DNA from: Bryopsis sp. KO-2023
Taxonomy: Eukaryota; Chlorophyta; Ulvophyceae; Bryopsidales; Bryopsidaceae
NCBI GenBank assembly: GCA_030272585.1
Contig: BSYQ01000006.1
Span: 5,233,001 to 5,297,000 of the forward strand
Direction: 5' to 3'
DNA length: 64,000 nucleotides
Shown here: in pieces, positions 33,601 through 42,443 of the stretch
Position numbering within the stretch: the stretch's first letter is position 1
Layout: the number at the start of each line of letters is the position of its first letter
Position numbers and translations under genes: made by a program
The notes under the pieces: model-generated
Seen by the model: only the letters and a program-made list of their open reading frames with translations
The model's database searches: none
What the model was told of the DNA's origin: nothing

Positions 33601-34408
33601 TAATCACCACCATGATGATGTGTTTGATTTCCCCTTTTTCTATCTGTCTTTTGATTCTGTCACTAGAACAAAAGGAAAGTTCTGTAGCTCCAGTGGGTTT
33701 GAGCTGATATTCAGGCATCACTGAGAGTGGTAATTTTACACTCTTTTTGCCCTTGTTGACTGTGATTATTCCTGACTTAAAATCCACTTTGGGATTGTAG
33801 TGTATGAGCCAGGGCAATCCCAGCAGGATTGGGTGATTACTGTCTGGAAAGACATCAGCATCAAATGAGAGCTGGATCTTTCCACAGACAAATGGGATGC
33901 CATAACATCTCCCCACTGATTTCCTTTCTGTACCATCTAGAAACTTAACAAGAGTTTCTTGTGGTTTGTATTGCAGTCCCAGTTCCTTGACTGCATCCAT
34001 GCTAATATAATTAGCAGTGGATCCTGTATCAATGTATGCTGTAGCTTTCTTTGCACCAATAAACCCTGCCAGTTCATATCCTCTATATGCTGCTGTAGCC
34101 TGAGCTACTGCAGTCTGAACTGGTTCCTTTCCCTCAACATTTCCTTCCACTCTAGTGGGTAAACTCACAGTGGCCTCTGTTTGTTTATCCACTCTCTTTT
34201 GAGACTGCTTTTTCTTTTGAATTAACACTCCTGGAGTGACCCCATCCAGTGTGTATGCTTCCTGTTCTGTTGCAATAGGGGCTGCAACCACAGGTGTCTC
34301 TTGAACACCATCATTTAGTGAGGCTGGTGTTTTTGTAGTGGGTTCTTTCATTTCAATATCATCTGGAGGCTTAGCTGACCCAACACTAGCCTCCTCTTTT
34401 AGTTTCCC
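30617..34408 (-). CDS. pol: Chromovirus Pol: protease, RT, RNase H, integrase, chromodomain
   Basis: Open from before 34,486 to the stop at 30,617, and probably expressed by -1 frameshift at 34,408-34,402. Domains in order: aspartic protease (YIDTGSTANYIS); reverse transcriptase with KIDLRSGYWQMPL and the active site LIFIDDLLIYS; RNase H (DASGEATGGVL, YERELLGI); integrase HHCC finger (GHLGIERTL to CEVCQQMK) and DDE core (TDLVTDLP, SDRDTRFAS, HPQTDGQSE); and a C-terminal chromodomain (RRFLVVWKGYPLSEATWEP). The chromodomain defines the chromovirus lineage and is thought to steer integration to marked chromatin. About 1,260 residues after the frameshift, normal for the family, with no interruption seen. 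Confidence 0.95.
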   Translation of the reverse strand, partial: GKLKEEASVGSAKPPDDIEMKEPTTKTPASLNDGVQETPVVAAPIATEQEAYTLDGVTPGVLIQKKKQSQKRVDKQTEATVSLPTRVEGNVEGKEPVQTAVAQATAAYRGYELAGFIGAKKATAYIDTGSTANYISMDAVKELGLQYKPQETLVKFLDGTERKSVGRCYGIPFVCGKIQLSFDADVFPDSNHPILLGLPWLIHYNPKVDFKSGIITVNKGKKSVKLPLSVMPEYQLKPTGATELSFCSSDRIKRQIEKGEIKHIIMVVIRPEDESKTGVETIPEQREGDDLQKILQEDMDPRIKEVLTQYRKVFAKDLPKGVPPVRLGHEFRIDLEEGTEPMYRPLYKLSPLELDEVKRQLDYLLEMDFIEPSQSPFGAPILFVPKKDGGLRMCLDYRWLNKKTIKNRYPLPLPEEMIDRVHGAKYFTKIDLRSGYWQMPLREEDRPKTAFRSRFGHYQFKVLSFGLTNAPAQYMNMVNDIFKDMLDLFVLIFIDDLLIYSRSISEHVEHLAAVLARLQKYSLFAKATKSEICVKETDFCGFWLSEKGISAMDVKVKAIRDWKPLKTVTDVRSFLGMVSFYRRFIPDFAKIAGPLHDLTKKDVMWEWGSAQEQAFQSLKTALMGKPVLIHPNPVKDYTVISDASGEATGGVLCQDHGSGLQPIAFCSRRLSKSEQNYSVYERELLGIAYCLMQWRHYLEGCPGEVTVFTDHQPLTNFMDQKMMSRPQARWLRAGHFLSIKPKIQYIQGKLNLVADALSRSLPAEQELKVVSSLQPSTEEITLWEQATLADVEIKDIYNQILDGERIPGYGINESGLLIYQTQDGLMKLWVPQELRMKVLTEGHDNQISGHLGIERTLELMSRKYYWNNMKKDVQEYVRTCEVCQQMKPELRAQKGLLQPIPVADKKWDQITTDLVTDLPSVEGFDSIAVFVDRLTKMVKFIPCSKTIDAPGYARIFFDHIFRNHGIPSVIISDRDTRFASKFWQELMRCVGTKVRMSTAFHPQTDGQSEVSIRTLENFLRPYVEEHPETWMQGLGMAEFAANNAVHTSTGYSPFYLMYGVHPQLPGDLLAGKAQAEAESVQEMISHMQEVINDAKNRYKTAQEKMRQQANKKRRDVQFQVGEKVLLSTKTLNLAVLKHIPVKIRRRYIGPFVIAAAVGSVAYRLVLPDGWKLHPVFHVSKLRKLQESSKFPREVMAPPAELDSEGEEEFEVEAVVRHKFSGRKRRFLVVWKGYPLSEATWEPQDNLLNASEILADYKRRAGIR
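34365..34408 (-). promoter_or_regulatory. -1 ribosomal frameshift signal between gag and pol
   Basis: Slippery heptamer G GGA AAC (34,408-34,402, in gag frame) lies directly before the gag TAA. After a 7-nt spacer comes a stem GGAGGCT (34,394-34,388) with AGCCTCC (34,371-34,365), 7 perfect pairs, extendable by AG/CU. The -1 frame continues as GKLKEEASVGSAK in pol. Confidence 0.85.
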
Positions 34409-36681
34409 TTCTTCAGGGCTTTCTGAGCTTGGGACAGTTTGGGACACTGTCTCACCCCATGCTCTGTGCTTCCACATAGAAAACACTTGAAGGATCCTCC
34501 CCTGGAGGGCCTAGATCCCATCTGACCTCTCTGCTGCACAGCCTTAACTGAATTTGCTGCAGGGGGCAGTTGTGATGTTGCAGCAGCTATCACTGCTGAC
34601 ATCTGTGTATTCCTTTGTCCAAATCTTCCCCTCCCTCTACCTCTGCCTCTAAAGCTGCTAGTAGTGCCACCTCTACTGCCTATAGTTGCAGAGAGTCTTT
34701 GAACTGTGAGGATGGCCTTATCCAGATCCCCATCACACAGGGTCATAACCTGTGCTTGCATATTCCTATCTGCTAGCCCATCCACAAAGGCAGCATACCT
34801 TTCTTCTTGAGGTAGGTTAGGGAGTCTAAACATCAGCTTTCTGAAGAGTCTGATGTAGCCTAAGGCAGTTCCAGTCTGCCTTAGAGTTCTTAATTGTTTT
34901 CTGGCAGTCTCTATTAGGGAGACTGGCTCAAAAACATTCCTTAGTTCTTGAGTGAACTCTTGCCAGCTAGCATACTCTGCTTTTTCCTGATTCATGATCT
35001 GTATATCCATCAGATTTAACCAGCTAAGTGCATCTCCCTGGAGATGTGACTGAAAACAGGATAACCAGTCTCTCTCTAAGATGTGTTGATTCTGCAACCA
35101 TCTCTTCATTCCTAGTATCCATTCTGTTGCAGACATCCTTTCATCTCCTGTGAATTTCTCTGGGGGAGTGAGCTTAATCTGTTTGCTGTAAGGTCTATCA
35201 GGACCTTGTCCTGAACCTCCTGATGTGCCACTAGGATCTCTATCAGGTGGTCCTCCTCCTGGGGGACCTCCTCCATTACCTCCACCACCATCACCACCAT
35301 TCCCTGGCCCTGGATGTCCAGAACCAGATGCTCTAGGCATGCCTGGTCTGTCTGGGCCATTTGGTCCATTTGATCCATTTGGATCCCCTGGATTTCCTCC
35401 AGGTGCACCACCACTGGATGCTCTTTGACTTGTTAACTGTTCAAAGGGATTTGGTGGTCGAATTCCCATTCCTGATGGTGCTGGGGTAGTGCCTACAGTA
35501 AAGGTAACTGGAGGTGCTATAGTTACTGCTGGTGGTTGCAGTATAGGGGGTGGTAAACCCATGGACAGTTGTTGTCCTGAAGTGAGGTCTATTAGACCTA
35601 AAGAAGAGGGTCCTGGAGGTACTGCTCCAGTACTTGTGGCAGGTATAACTTGCTGTACTGGTGGCTGACCAGATGTTGGGATATCCTGAGTTTGTCCCTC
35701 AGTTTCTCCTTCCTCTGTATTCTGTACTGTTTGTGTTGCTTGCATCATATGCACTTGCATCACTTGTGGAGGAATAGGTGCTCTCAGAATTCCATCCTTC
35801 ATCCAGCCATCAACTGCTTTCTGATAGTCTGGATCAGTTAAAGCCCATCTAGTCTCTTCTAGATCTGCTTTCTGTCCTTCAGCATTGTTATACTTGTCCT
35901 CAATAGCTGTGGTGGTTTCATCCACTGCTGTAGCTACCATTTTCTGAATGACTGCAGGATAGGAGTCCAATTCTCCTTGTAGTATGCTAGTCATTGTGTT
36001 TGTCATACTCTCCCTCTCTTCCATCAGCTGTTTTTGCATTCTTTGCATGTGCTGAGACACTTCATATAATTGGGCATTAATATCTTCCTGTTGTTTCTTT
36101 TGAACCAACATCAGTTGCTCCTGAAGAGCTAACTGCTTCTTCTGGAATAGTTCCAGCTCTGTTTGGTTCTTATTTTTCCACTGAGCCATGCCTACAGCAT
36201 GTTCTTTTCCTGTGCTTCTCAACTGTTCACCAAGGTCCTTCAGTTGAGTGTTTGTATTTGCAGTGAGGCTTTGATAAAAGTCCTTTGCATGTAGCTCCTG
36301 AGTCTGCTGTAGTTTTCGACTCTGTTCTTCCAAACTGTGCACTAAGGCTGACTGCAACTCTTCCTTTAGAGTTGACTGATGTAGCTCTGTTTGCTCTCTG
36401 TGTGTATACAGTTCAACCTGGACTTGTTGAACCTGATTCTGCATGGAGGTCAATGATTGCTGGAGGTGGTTGGTTACTGTTCCACCCCAGACCTCAATCT
36501 GTCTTTGCATTTCAGTGTGATCAGAACCATTGATCTGTATATTCTGAATTTGCTGGTGCACCATTGGTTGCACTTCTGACCCTTCCATAACTTCGTCGCT
36601 TATCGCGACCATGTCGCTTTCCGTAACAACCGGAACCAGAGCCATTCTGGTCGCTTGACTTTCAGTTGACTTTCCAGGCAA
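34399..36681 (-). CDS. gag: Chromovirus Gag
   Basis: 760 residues. Residues about 60-260 are Gln/Glu-rich coiled coil (repeated Q..Q, LQEQLMLVQKKQQ). A Pro/Gly-rich linker (GNGGDGGGGNGGGPPGGG) follows, then a capsid-like segment (about 520-650; FTGDERMSATEWI, WQEFTQELRNVFEP). An Arg-rich stretch (RGRGRGRGRFGQ) precedes one CCHC knuckle (CFLCGSTEHGVRQC) near the end. It forms the particle and binds RNA. The stop TAA at 34,401-34,399 immediately follows the frameshift heptamer. Length is large for a Ty3-type Gag because of the long coiled coil. Confidence 0.93.
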   Translation of the reverse strand: MPGKSTESQATRMALVPVVTESDMVAISDEVMEGSEVQPMVHQQIQNIQINGSDHTEMQRQIEVWGGTVTNHLQQSLTSMQNQVQQVQVELYTHREQTELHQSTLKEELQSALVHSLEEQSRKLQQTQELHAKDFYQSLTANTNTQLKDLGEQLRSTGKEHAVGMAQWKNKNQTELELFQKKQLALQEQLMLVQKKQQEDINAQLYEVSQHMQRMQKQLMEERESMTNTMTSILQGELDSYPAVIQKMVATAVDETTTAIEDKYNNAEGQKADLEETRWALTDPDYQKAVDGWMKDGILRAPIPPQVMQVHMMQATQTVQNTEEGETEGQTQDIPTSGQPPVQQVIPATSTGAVPPGPSSLGLIDLTSGQQLSMGLPPPILQPPAVTIAPPVTFTVGTTPAPSGMGIRPPNPFEQLTSQRASSGGAPGGNPGDPNGSNGPNGPDRPGMPRASGSGHPGPGNGGDGGGGNGGGPPGGGPPDRDPSGTSGGSGQGPDRPYSKQIKLTPPEKFTGDERMSATEWILGMKRWLQNQHILERDWLSCFQSHLQGDALSWLNLMDIQIMNQEKAEYASWQEFTQELRNVFEPVSLIETARKQLRTLRQTGTALGYIRLFRKLMFRLPNLPQEERYAAFVDGLADRNMQAQVMTLCDGDLDKAILTVQRLSATIGSRGGTTSSFRGRGRGRGRFGQRNTQMSAVIAAATSQLPPAANSVKAVQQRGQMGSRPSRGGSFKCFLCGSTEHGVRQCPKLSQAQKALKKGN

Positions 36682-37117
36682 CGGTTACTGTCAACTGTAG
36701 ACCGTTGACTTTCGCGCCACGACCTGTCCTTGCCGAACTGTGAACGGATAACCCACGTGCCCTTGCCGTGAGAGTTACTATACGTAATACTACTATACCC
36801 CTTCACGTCCGACTCTAACCCTTCGAACCTGAGTACTACAGTTCGCTGACAGCGACGCAGGTTACAGGGTAACCTTTTTCCCAAACGTCCTGTCACACGA
36901 CTGAACGTTGGCACCCTCTTTTCTCTCTTTTTATGGGTGTGATTCTTTTCCAACGTTGCTACCACACGTTTTCCTTTTTTCCCGTTCACTGCGTTTGCCT
37001 TTTTTTCCGTTTTCCCACGACCTTACGACTGGCGTTAAGCGCCTCGAACAAACCTGCTGGTCAAACCAGCGGAGAGCTCCAGTCCAGTCGGTTCCTTCGG
37101 GCTCCGAAACCAAAAAT
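36682..37117 (-). other. Chromovirus 5' leader
   Basis: Untranslated leader between the 5' LTR and the gag ATG. It begins ATTTTTGGTTTCGGAGCCCG on the minus strand; TGGTTTCGGAGCC may be the tRNA primer site. The primer tRNA could not be identified. Confidence 0.6.
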
Positions 37118-37631
37118 TGTTATCGCTCGGGAGGACTGACGTCCGCGAGCGACGTCTCCTATCTCGGGAAAGAGTGAGGCGGCGGCGGAACGGTCACACA
37201 AAATCGCACGGGTCACAGACTCGGGGTCACACAAACAGATCACTGAAAAGCAAGGTTACATCAAGCGTCCCATCATTTCAACTCCCAGTTCGACTTTCCC
37301 GAGGGTGACTAACCACCCGTAACACTCCCACTACCCTGACTCACAGCCGCCAGTTCTACTCCTGACTCACTCACACACTCACACACAGGCCCAAACCGAA
37401 GCACGTTCCCACTCAGACTCGAACCCAGGACCTCAGTCTCGCAAGTCCCAATCTGATTGATCGAACCATTGTCTTGACTCTGTGCTCTTGCGGTGGTTTC
37501 CTCGCTGTAGTTCAGTAGTACCTCCTTGGGAGGATGCTGTCATTCACCGGGGATGCATCTGACGCTTCACAGACGTCAGATGCATGACGCCTTTGACGTC
37601 TGACGTCCCTAGACGTCAGCAGCTGGTATCA
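37118..37631 (-). repeat. 5' LTR (514 bp)
   Basis: Matches 29,847-30,360. The + strand side is followed by TATAA, the presumed target duplication. The LTR would contain promoter and polyadenylation signals; no TATA box was assigned. Confidence 0.95.
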
Positions 37632-38780
37632 TATAACCGGGGGCTGAAACTCTAGATCCCTCATATCTCTTGGCACACACGCGGGATTGCTTCGAAATTT
37701 TGATGGTGATTGGAACACACATATATAAAGCTCCTAGAAAAATTTCATGATGATTGGATCATTGAGCTTAGAGTTATGAGCTCTTTTGTTTCGAGAAATC
37801 AGCGTTTTCGAGGGCTTATAACTTATTACCTAATGGATATTTTTCTCCTAAATTTGGTCACCATTTGGATGTTAGTATAGGATTTAATCTACCATCGTTT
37901 CAAAAACATTGATTCATTGGGTGATAAGATATAGGGAGCTAAAGTGGACAGATTTCTGTTTTTCCCCCCTAAAGGACTTGAAATACTTCAACACTGAAAC
38001 AAGTATGATTAGCTCGGAGTGTGACACGAGCGTGCATAACCTCCCTAGTCTGCCGGGTTAGTGAGAAGTGGGTGACGGAGTTTCTGCACTGGGGAGTTAG
38101 GTAGTTCGGATCACCACGTGTTTAGAGAGAGTTGATATAAAGAGAGACAATTGGGAACCACTCCCCAATTACCACCACTTGTTGTTCGTTTAAACATTGG
38201 GACTCTTGTCAGGAAGCTGTGCTTTGTTTCCCCCCACTCTGTGTTTGTTTTCCACTCGTCGTCCTCGTGATTCTGACTGTTGGGTTGTTGTAACACAACG
38301 CGTTTCACTGTGTCTATTTATTTAATCTGGTAAACGAAGCGTTGCAAATCCATTGTATGGAGGGGGGAGAAAGAATCCAACATTAAAACGTGTTTACGAA
38401 TCGTGAAGCACGATCGAACTGGATTGATTTCTCCCCAATAGATTGATTTCTCACCACGGGCCTGACCTCAAGTAATGTTTTGGTTCACCGGAACGATCAC
38501 ATTTCTATGGTGCTATATGCTTTGTGATGATTTCAATATCTTCCCGAACACACGGGCATTCTGCACACCTGAAGGCTTACAATCAATAAAATCTAGTTCC
38601 TCAAATTCAGCCCACAGTCCTCAACTTTCTTGACAAGAGCGACCCACAAGACACACATCCGTCACCCGCCTGCAACTGAACAGGCATATTACGTGCTCTG
38701 ATGCCAAGGGTTTTGGGTGTCGCGCAGTCTGGTTTTAAGTTAGGTTACGAGAGAGATTCTTTCTGATATTTTGACCTGGA
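37632..38780. other. KDZ element interior, no gene recognised
   Basis: No supported exon. Sequence resumes the pre-insertion KDZ element interior. CCCAAT- and TTGGGAACC-like pieces near 38,145-38,165 form a short inverted repeat. Confidence 0.35.
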
Positions 38781-38789
38781 TAGAGAAGG

Positions 38790-40917
38790 TCAGGTCTCAG
38801 GAGGATCTTGTTGTCTAGGCACACGAGCGGGCAGCCAAATCGTTGAAGGTACCCCCCATCCTTGGTTGGCTTGACTCCATCGATCTACAGCACTCTGATC
38901 GACATTGTTATGTTGAATCCCTGGTCCTTGAAAATGAATATTCTCCTGATGAATCCCTGGTCCTTGAAAATGAATATTCTCCTGATGAATCCCTGGTCCT
39001 TGAAAATGAACATTCTCCTGATGAATCCCTGGTCCTTGAAAATGAATATTCTCCTGACTCATCCTACTGTCTTGCTGCCCCTCTTGTTGTTCTTCCACTT
39101 CAAACGGTCCCACTAAGAACAACAACAGGGATGGACATGAGTTCCGACATCGAACAGGTTTGATTAGTTGAACCTAATATATGTATATATATATATACAG
39201 CACCAACAATGGATTTCCAAGTCTTGTATGTAATTGCTACAACAGAATTGTTTTGTGTAATTTCTGCAACACAATCTTCATTTCATTCACAGAAGCATGC
39301 AAATGGAATTAAAAAAAAAAAAGTAAAAAACCACAGCCCGAAAACGACCTACATTTCTTATTCACATTCAAAAAGAGACACAAGCAACCAACCTACATTC
39401 TGTTGACCTCATACTTGCAGAAGCTCCATCGACAGCAGGTTCAACTTCCCCTACCCATATATTTTTTAGGCGATAGCCACGGTTTTTGCAGGATTTTTTA
39501 ATACCAAATTGATCCGCCACCTGACCCCAGCGCTTTTTCGTGGTTACCTAGTTCAGCAAACAATGGGTAATTGTAAGGCGAAGCGGAAAAAGAGGGGGAG
39601 GGGGGTGGGAGGTTATGACAAGCTGGGGATCTCCAGCAAGATAGACATGGCACAACAAAGCAACTTTTCACTTTATCTCACCTCGTCTCCACCACCCAAA
39701 TCTTCCACCACATTTTTCAATTTTCCAAGATGAATCTCCACTCCATCCACAACACTTGTCATCACTTCCACACTATTCGAAGCCCAATACTTCAGGATTG
39801 CATCCCTAACAGACTCATCGTGCTGAGTATTTTCAGAGGCAGTGGTGAGCTTTGGTTCTTTCAAGGGCGGAGCGCATTGAGGAGCCAACACCTCCACAAT
39901 TTGGCAACAAGCAACGATCTCCTCATGTGTCACCCATAGCGGCAACCTGAAATATGTGAACCGCACATGCATTTCAATAATAATAATAATCATGAAGGAT
40001 ATTATTTCACAAGATTTAGAAAACCCCCGATCCCGGCGTAGAGTAATATTGGGTAGAAGCAAGGGGAAGCAAAAAATGAACAGGGTCACAAGGAGTCTTG
40101 ACTATTCTTGTTGAAGTGGTGTCAGCCTGTAAAAAATAATAATATGTATGTATGTATGTAAAAGTCACATTCCAGGTTTGCCTATCAAAGCAGATTTGTC
40201 TCTGTTAGTCGACATTGTACCCTGGAACATCGAACGAAAAAAAAAACAAGAAGAAGAAAGCTATTACCGGCCCGTCTCCAAGATGGTCTTTAATTCGTCT
40301 TTTGGCACATGTTGAACAATCGTTTGAAGAAGGACATCGATCCAGGCACCCTCTGCTGTGGCATCAGTTGATTTCATCTTTGACGGGGATTGATAAGGCA
40401 CCCCTTCTGGCGACCAATCCACTGTTTGCGGCCACTTCCCTCCCATGTCTTTGTAGTCAGGTAATTTTTCTTTATATTTTATGAATTGCATCCAGACAGC
40501 GCACACAACCTGTTTGACCTTGAATCTCAATGATGATGTCTTAAAATCATTTGAAGACCTGACCTTCCTTTCTTTCAAGAGTGCCTCGTCAACACATGCA
40601 CTGAGCTTCCTCATTTGGTCCTCACCGAAAGCATCACGTAGTCTGGAGTGGCAGAAAAGAAAGGGCGATTTTCGATCCTTTGGGAAAAGGATCACACATC
40701 CCACAGCCCCACTTTGTTTAAAAGCTAGTGTCATTCTCTCCTTTATGATCCTAATGTTGTCATCCAGGGCTGCAGACCTTGCGCATTCTGTTCCTAGGAG
40801 TGTCGACTCTCTCATCAATTCCTGGATCGTTCGACGCCGTCTGGATGGCACTGCTCCTCCCAATGGGTTTGACATAGAGCTTCCTTTCTCCAAATGCTGG
40901 ATGTACCTGAAGAACAT
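38790..40917 (-). CDS. Second gene of the KDZ-like element, unknown function
   Basis: Minus strand. Exon 1 (40,917 to about 40,268) encodes about 217 residues including SNPLGGAVPSRRRRTIQELM, AVGCVILFPKDRKSPFLFCH and a C-terminal VPKDELKTILETG. A GT donor there joins in phase to exon 2 (acceptor near 39,946: RLPLWVTHEEIVACCQIVEV, ending GGGDE at a GAG/GTGAGA donor near 39,677). A downstream open piece at 39,125-38,790 contains four 12-residue repeats GIHQENIHFQGP and could be a further exon, but I could not find an in-phase join. No known domain recognised. KDZ elements often carry accessory genes, so a role in transposition or regulation is a guess. Confidence 0.5.
38916..39059. repeat. 36-bp tandem repeat, four units
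   Basis: Units start at 38,916, 38,952, 38,988 and 39,024, nearly identical (AATCCCTGGTCCTTG, then AAAATGAATATTCTCC). The period is a multiple of 3 and open on both strands: DESLVLENEYSP on plus and GIHQENIHFQGP on minus. Confidence 0.93.
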
Positions 40918-41225
40918 AGTGAATTAAAAAGAGAAAAAAGCCATTCTAGATCTCACTGTTACTAAAAAATAATATAACATATTTTTTTATTTTTAATGGC
41001 AATATTTGTCTATACACATAAATAAAATGCTATCCAAAAAACCGTACAGTTTGCCTGTCTCCCAGGAAAATACATGCTGTAGAAAATCCCACAATGATGA
41101 TAAGTTTGCTTCTCCACCGATTCTGTTTCGTTTTTGATAAAATCAAAATGTAAAAAGCAAATGCAAAAGATTTTGAGAAGGGCAGGTGATTCAAAGAAAA
41201 AGAAAGCTTCAACACAAATAGCAAA

Positions 41226-41504
41226 ATGGCTGTCTATGAAAATCAGAGGTCCAATATTGTTGTATCTCTGGCCTGCAAAAAAATACCCATCATTCCGGAG
41301 AAGATGAAGCCTGTGGAAATCACTCACAAATTATTACTGCTGCAGCATGGGTCCACATGTGTTTTTCAGGCCAGCAGAGGTACTCCAAATTCACACCAGG
41401 ACAAGGAATCCATGGATATGGAACAAAATTTGGTCAAACTTGACGGGGAAATCTATTGTGAAATTTGCAACAATTGTAGTGAAGCATTGAGATGCAATTT
41501 CTGA
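41226..41504 (+). CDS. Possible small ORF inside KDZ element
   Basis: 92 codons ending GEIYCEICNNCSEALRCNF, with a Cys cluster faintly like the CxC pairs of the transposase. No splice partners or family were found; it could be chance or a fragment of a Cys-rich exon. Confidence 0.2.
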   Translation: MAVYENQRSNIVVSLACKKIPIIPEKMKPVEITHKLLLLQHGSTCVFQASRGTPNSHQDKESMDMEQNLVKLDGEIYCEICNNCSEALRCNF

Positions 41505-41613
41505 ACTCCATTGTGGTGAAAATCAATGGTCGAGCCAAATTGAGGAAAACACAATACACGGCAGACCTCTCCCTCCGACTGTTATTTTATGATGGATGTG
41601 AATTACTATTCAA

Positions 41614-42334
41614 AACTGAATCGAATTGAAGGAGAGTCATAGGCTGCACTAACAAAGAGTAAAAAAACTAGACTGCTAGTAGGGATATTGTCACAAATTT
41701 ATTCACTGGGTAAGCTGTTAATCAGCCTTTGTGCATGGAAATAAAAAGAAAAATAACATAGGAGAATACAGGAGACTGCAGTGTACACTGCTAAAGAAAA
41801 TGGAAAGCCGACTTCCCGATGTTGAAGATGTTGCAGCCTCTAGAATGATCTGCTGCACAGTTACGCACTATCAATTCTTTTCCGACCAAACAAAACGCTT
41901 TTCATGATCCATGACTTGTTGACAGACCGTGTAAGGCGGGAATACGCTCCTGGCGTGTGTTTGCTTTCCACTCCAAGCTTCGCTTCCTGTTCCAAGCGAA
42001 ATTTCGCTCGTGCTAGACCCACGAAACGCTTTTTCAGTATGCGTCGTTCGAGCGCACAGCGCAGACGTCGACGCAACAAGACTCCGCTCCTTTTTTGGTC
42101 CGGGCGTACACGTCCTGACCTCCGCTAATGACGCGTGGGCAGTGCGCACCGATAGAAAAGACGAGCGGCGACGATGACGACAACGACGACGACGGCAGGT
42201 GGCTGGATTTGGATTCGTTTCCTTTGCGATCCGTGACGTGGCGTGGTGTCTCGGGTGTGAGGTGAGGTGACGGCGATGTACCCCCGATTTTAGGCTCCCT
42301 TGTGGGGGCGATGTACCCCCTTTTTTAGCGGCAC
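41614..42334 (-). repeat. Right terminal inverted repeat of KDZ-like element
   Basis: Reverse complement of 24,846-25,566. The outer end (TAGCGGCAC) lies about 110 bp upstream of the likely start codon of the GNAT gene, so the TIR is now part of that gene's promoter or 5' UTR. Confidence 0.93.
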
Positions 42335-42443
42335 AAAAGAGACAATCGGAGACAATCGTAAGGAGATATTCGTTTGTTTGGAGGTCCAATTCGCAGGGCC
42401 TTGAGTGCTTCGTCGCACTTCATTCTGTCGGCGGAGCCAGAAC

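Larger units (their letters stand above)
29847..37631 (-). mobile_element. Ty3/gypsy chromovirus nested in KDZ element
   Basis: A complete LTR retrotransposon in minus orientation: 5' LTR 37,118-37,631, gag, pol, 3' LTR 29,847-30,360. On the minus strand each LTR begins TGATACC and ends GATAACA, the expected TG...CA. Flanks TATAT (29,842-29,846) and TATAA (37,632-37,636) are a 4-of-5 match to a 5-bp target duplication. A purine tract (GGGGGGAGGCAAT) adjoins the 3' LTR. The sequence after the 5' LTR (TTTTTGGTTTCGGAGCC) may hold the primer-binding site. Intact ORFs and apparently identical LTRs indicate a young, possibly active copy. Confidence 0.95.
24846..42334. mobile_element. 17.5-kb KDZ-like DNA transposon with 721-bp TIRs
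   Basis: The left TIR (24,846-25,566) and right TIR (41,614-42,334) are reverse complements of equal length. Between them are a KDZ-like transposase (+), a second gene (-), a 36-bp tandem repeat and a nested chromovirus of 7.8 kb. Without the retroelement the transposon would be about 9.7 kb. The outermost bases are GTGCCGCTAAAAAAGGGGG. Flanks GTTAACAA (left) and AAAAGAGA (right) do not match, so no clear target-site duplication is visible. Identical-looking TIRs imply a recent insertion. Confidence 0.88.

Noticed and set aside
38916..39059. Four evenly spaced repeats, CRISPR-like at first sight
   Set aside because: Units are contiguous 36-bp tandem copies with no spacers, in a eukaryotic transposon.
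41871..42389. Minus-strand gene reading out of the right TIR toward the element
   Set aside because: Same TIR artefact as on the left; the first codons come from unrelated flanking DNA.
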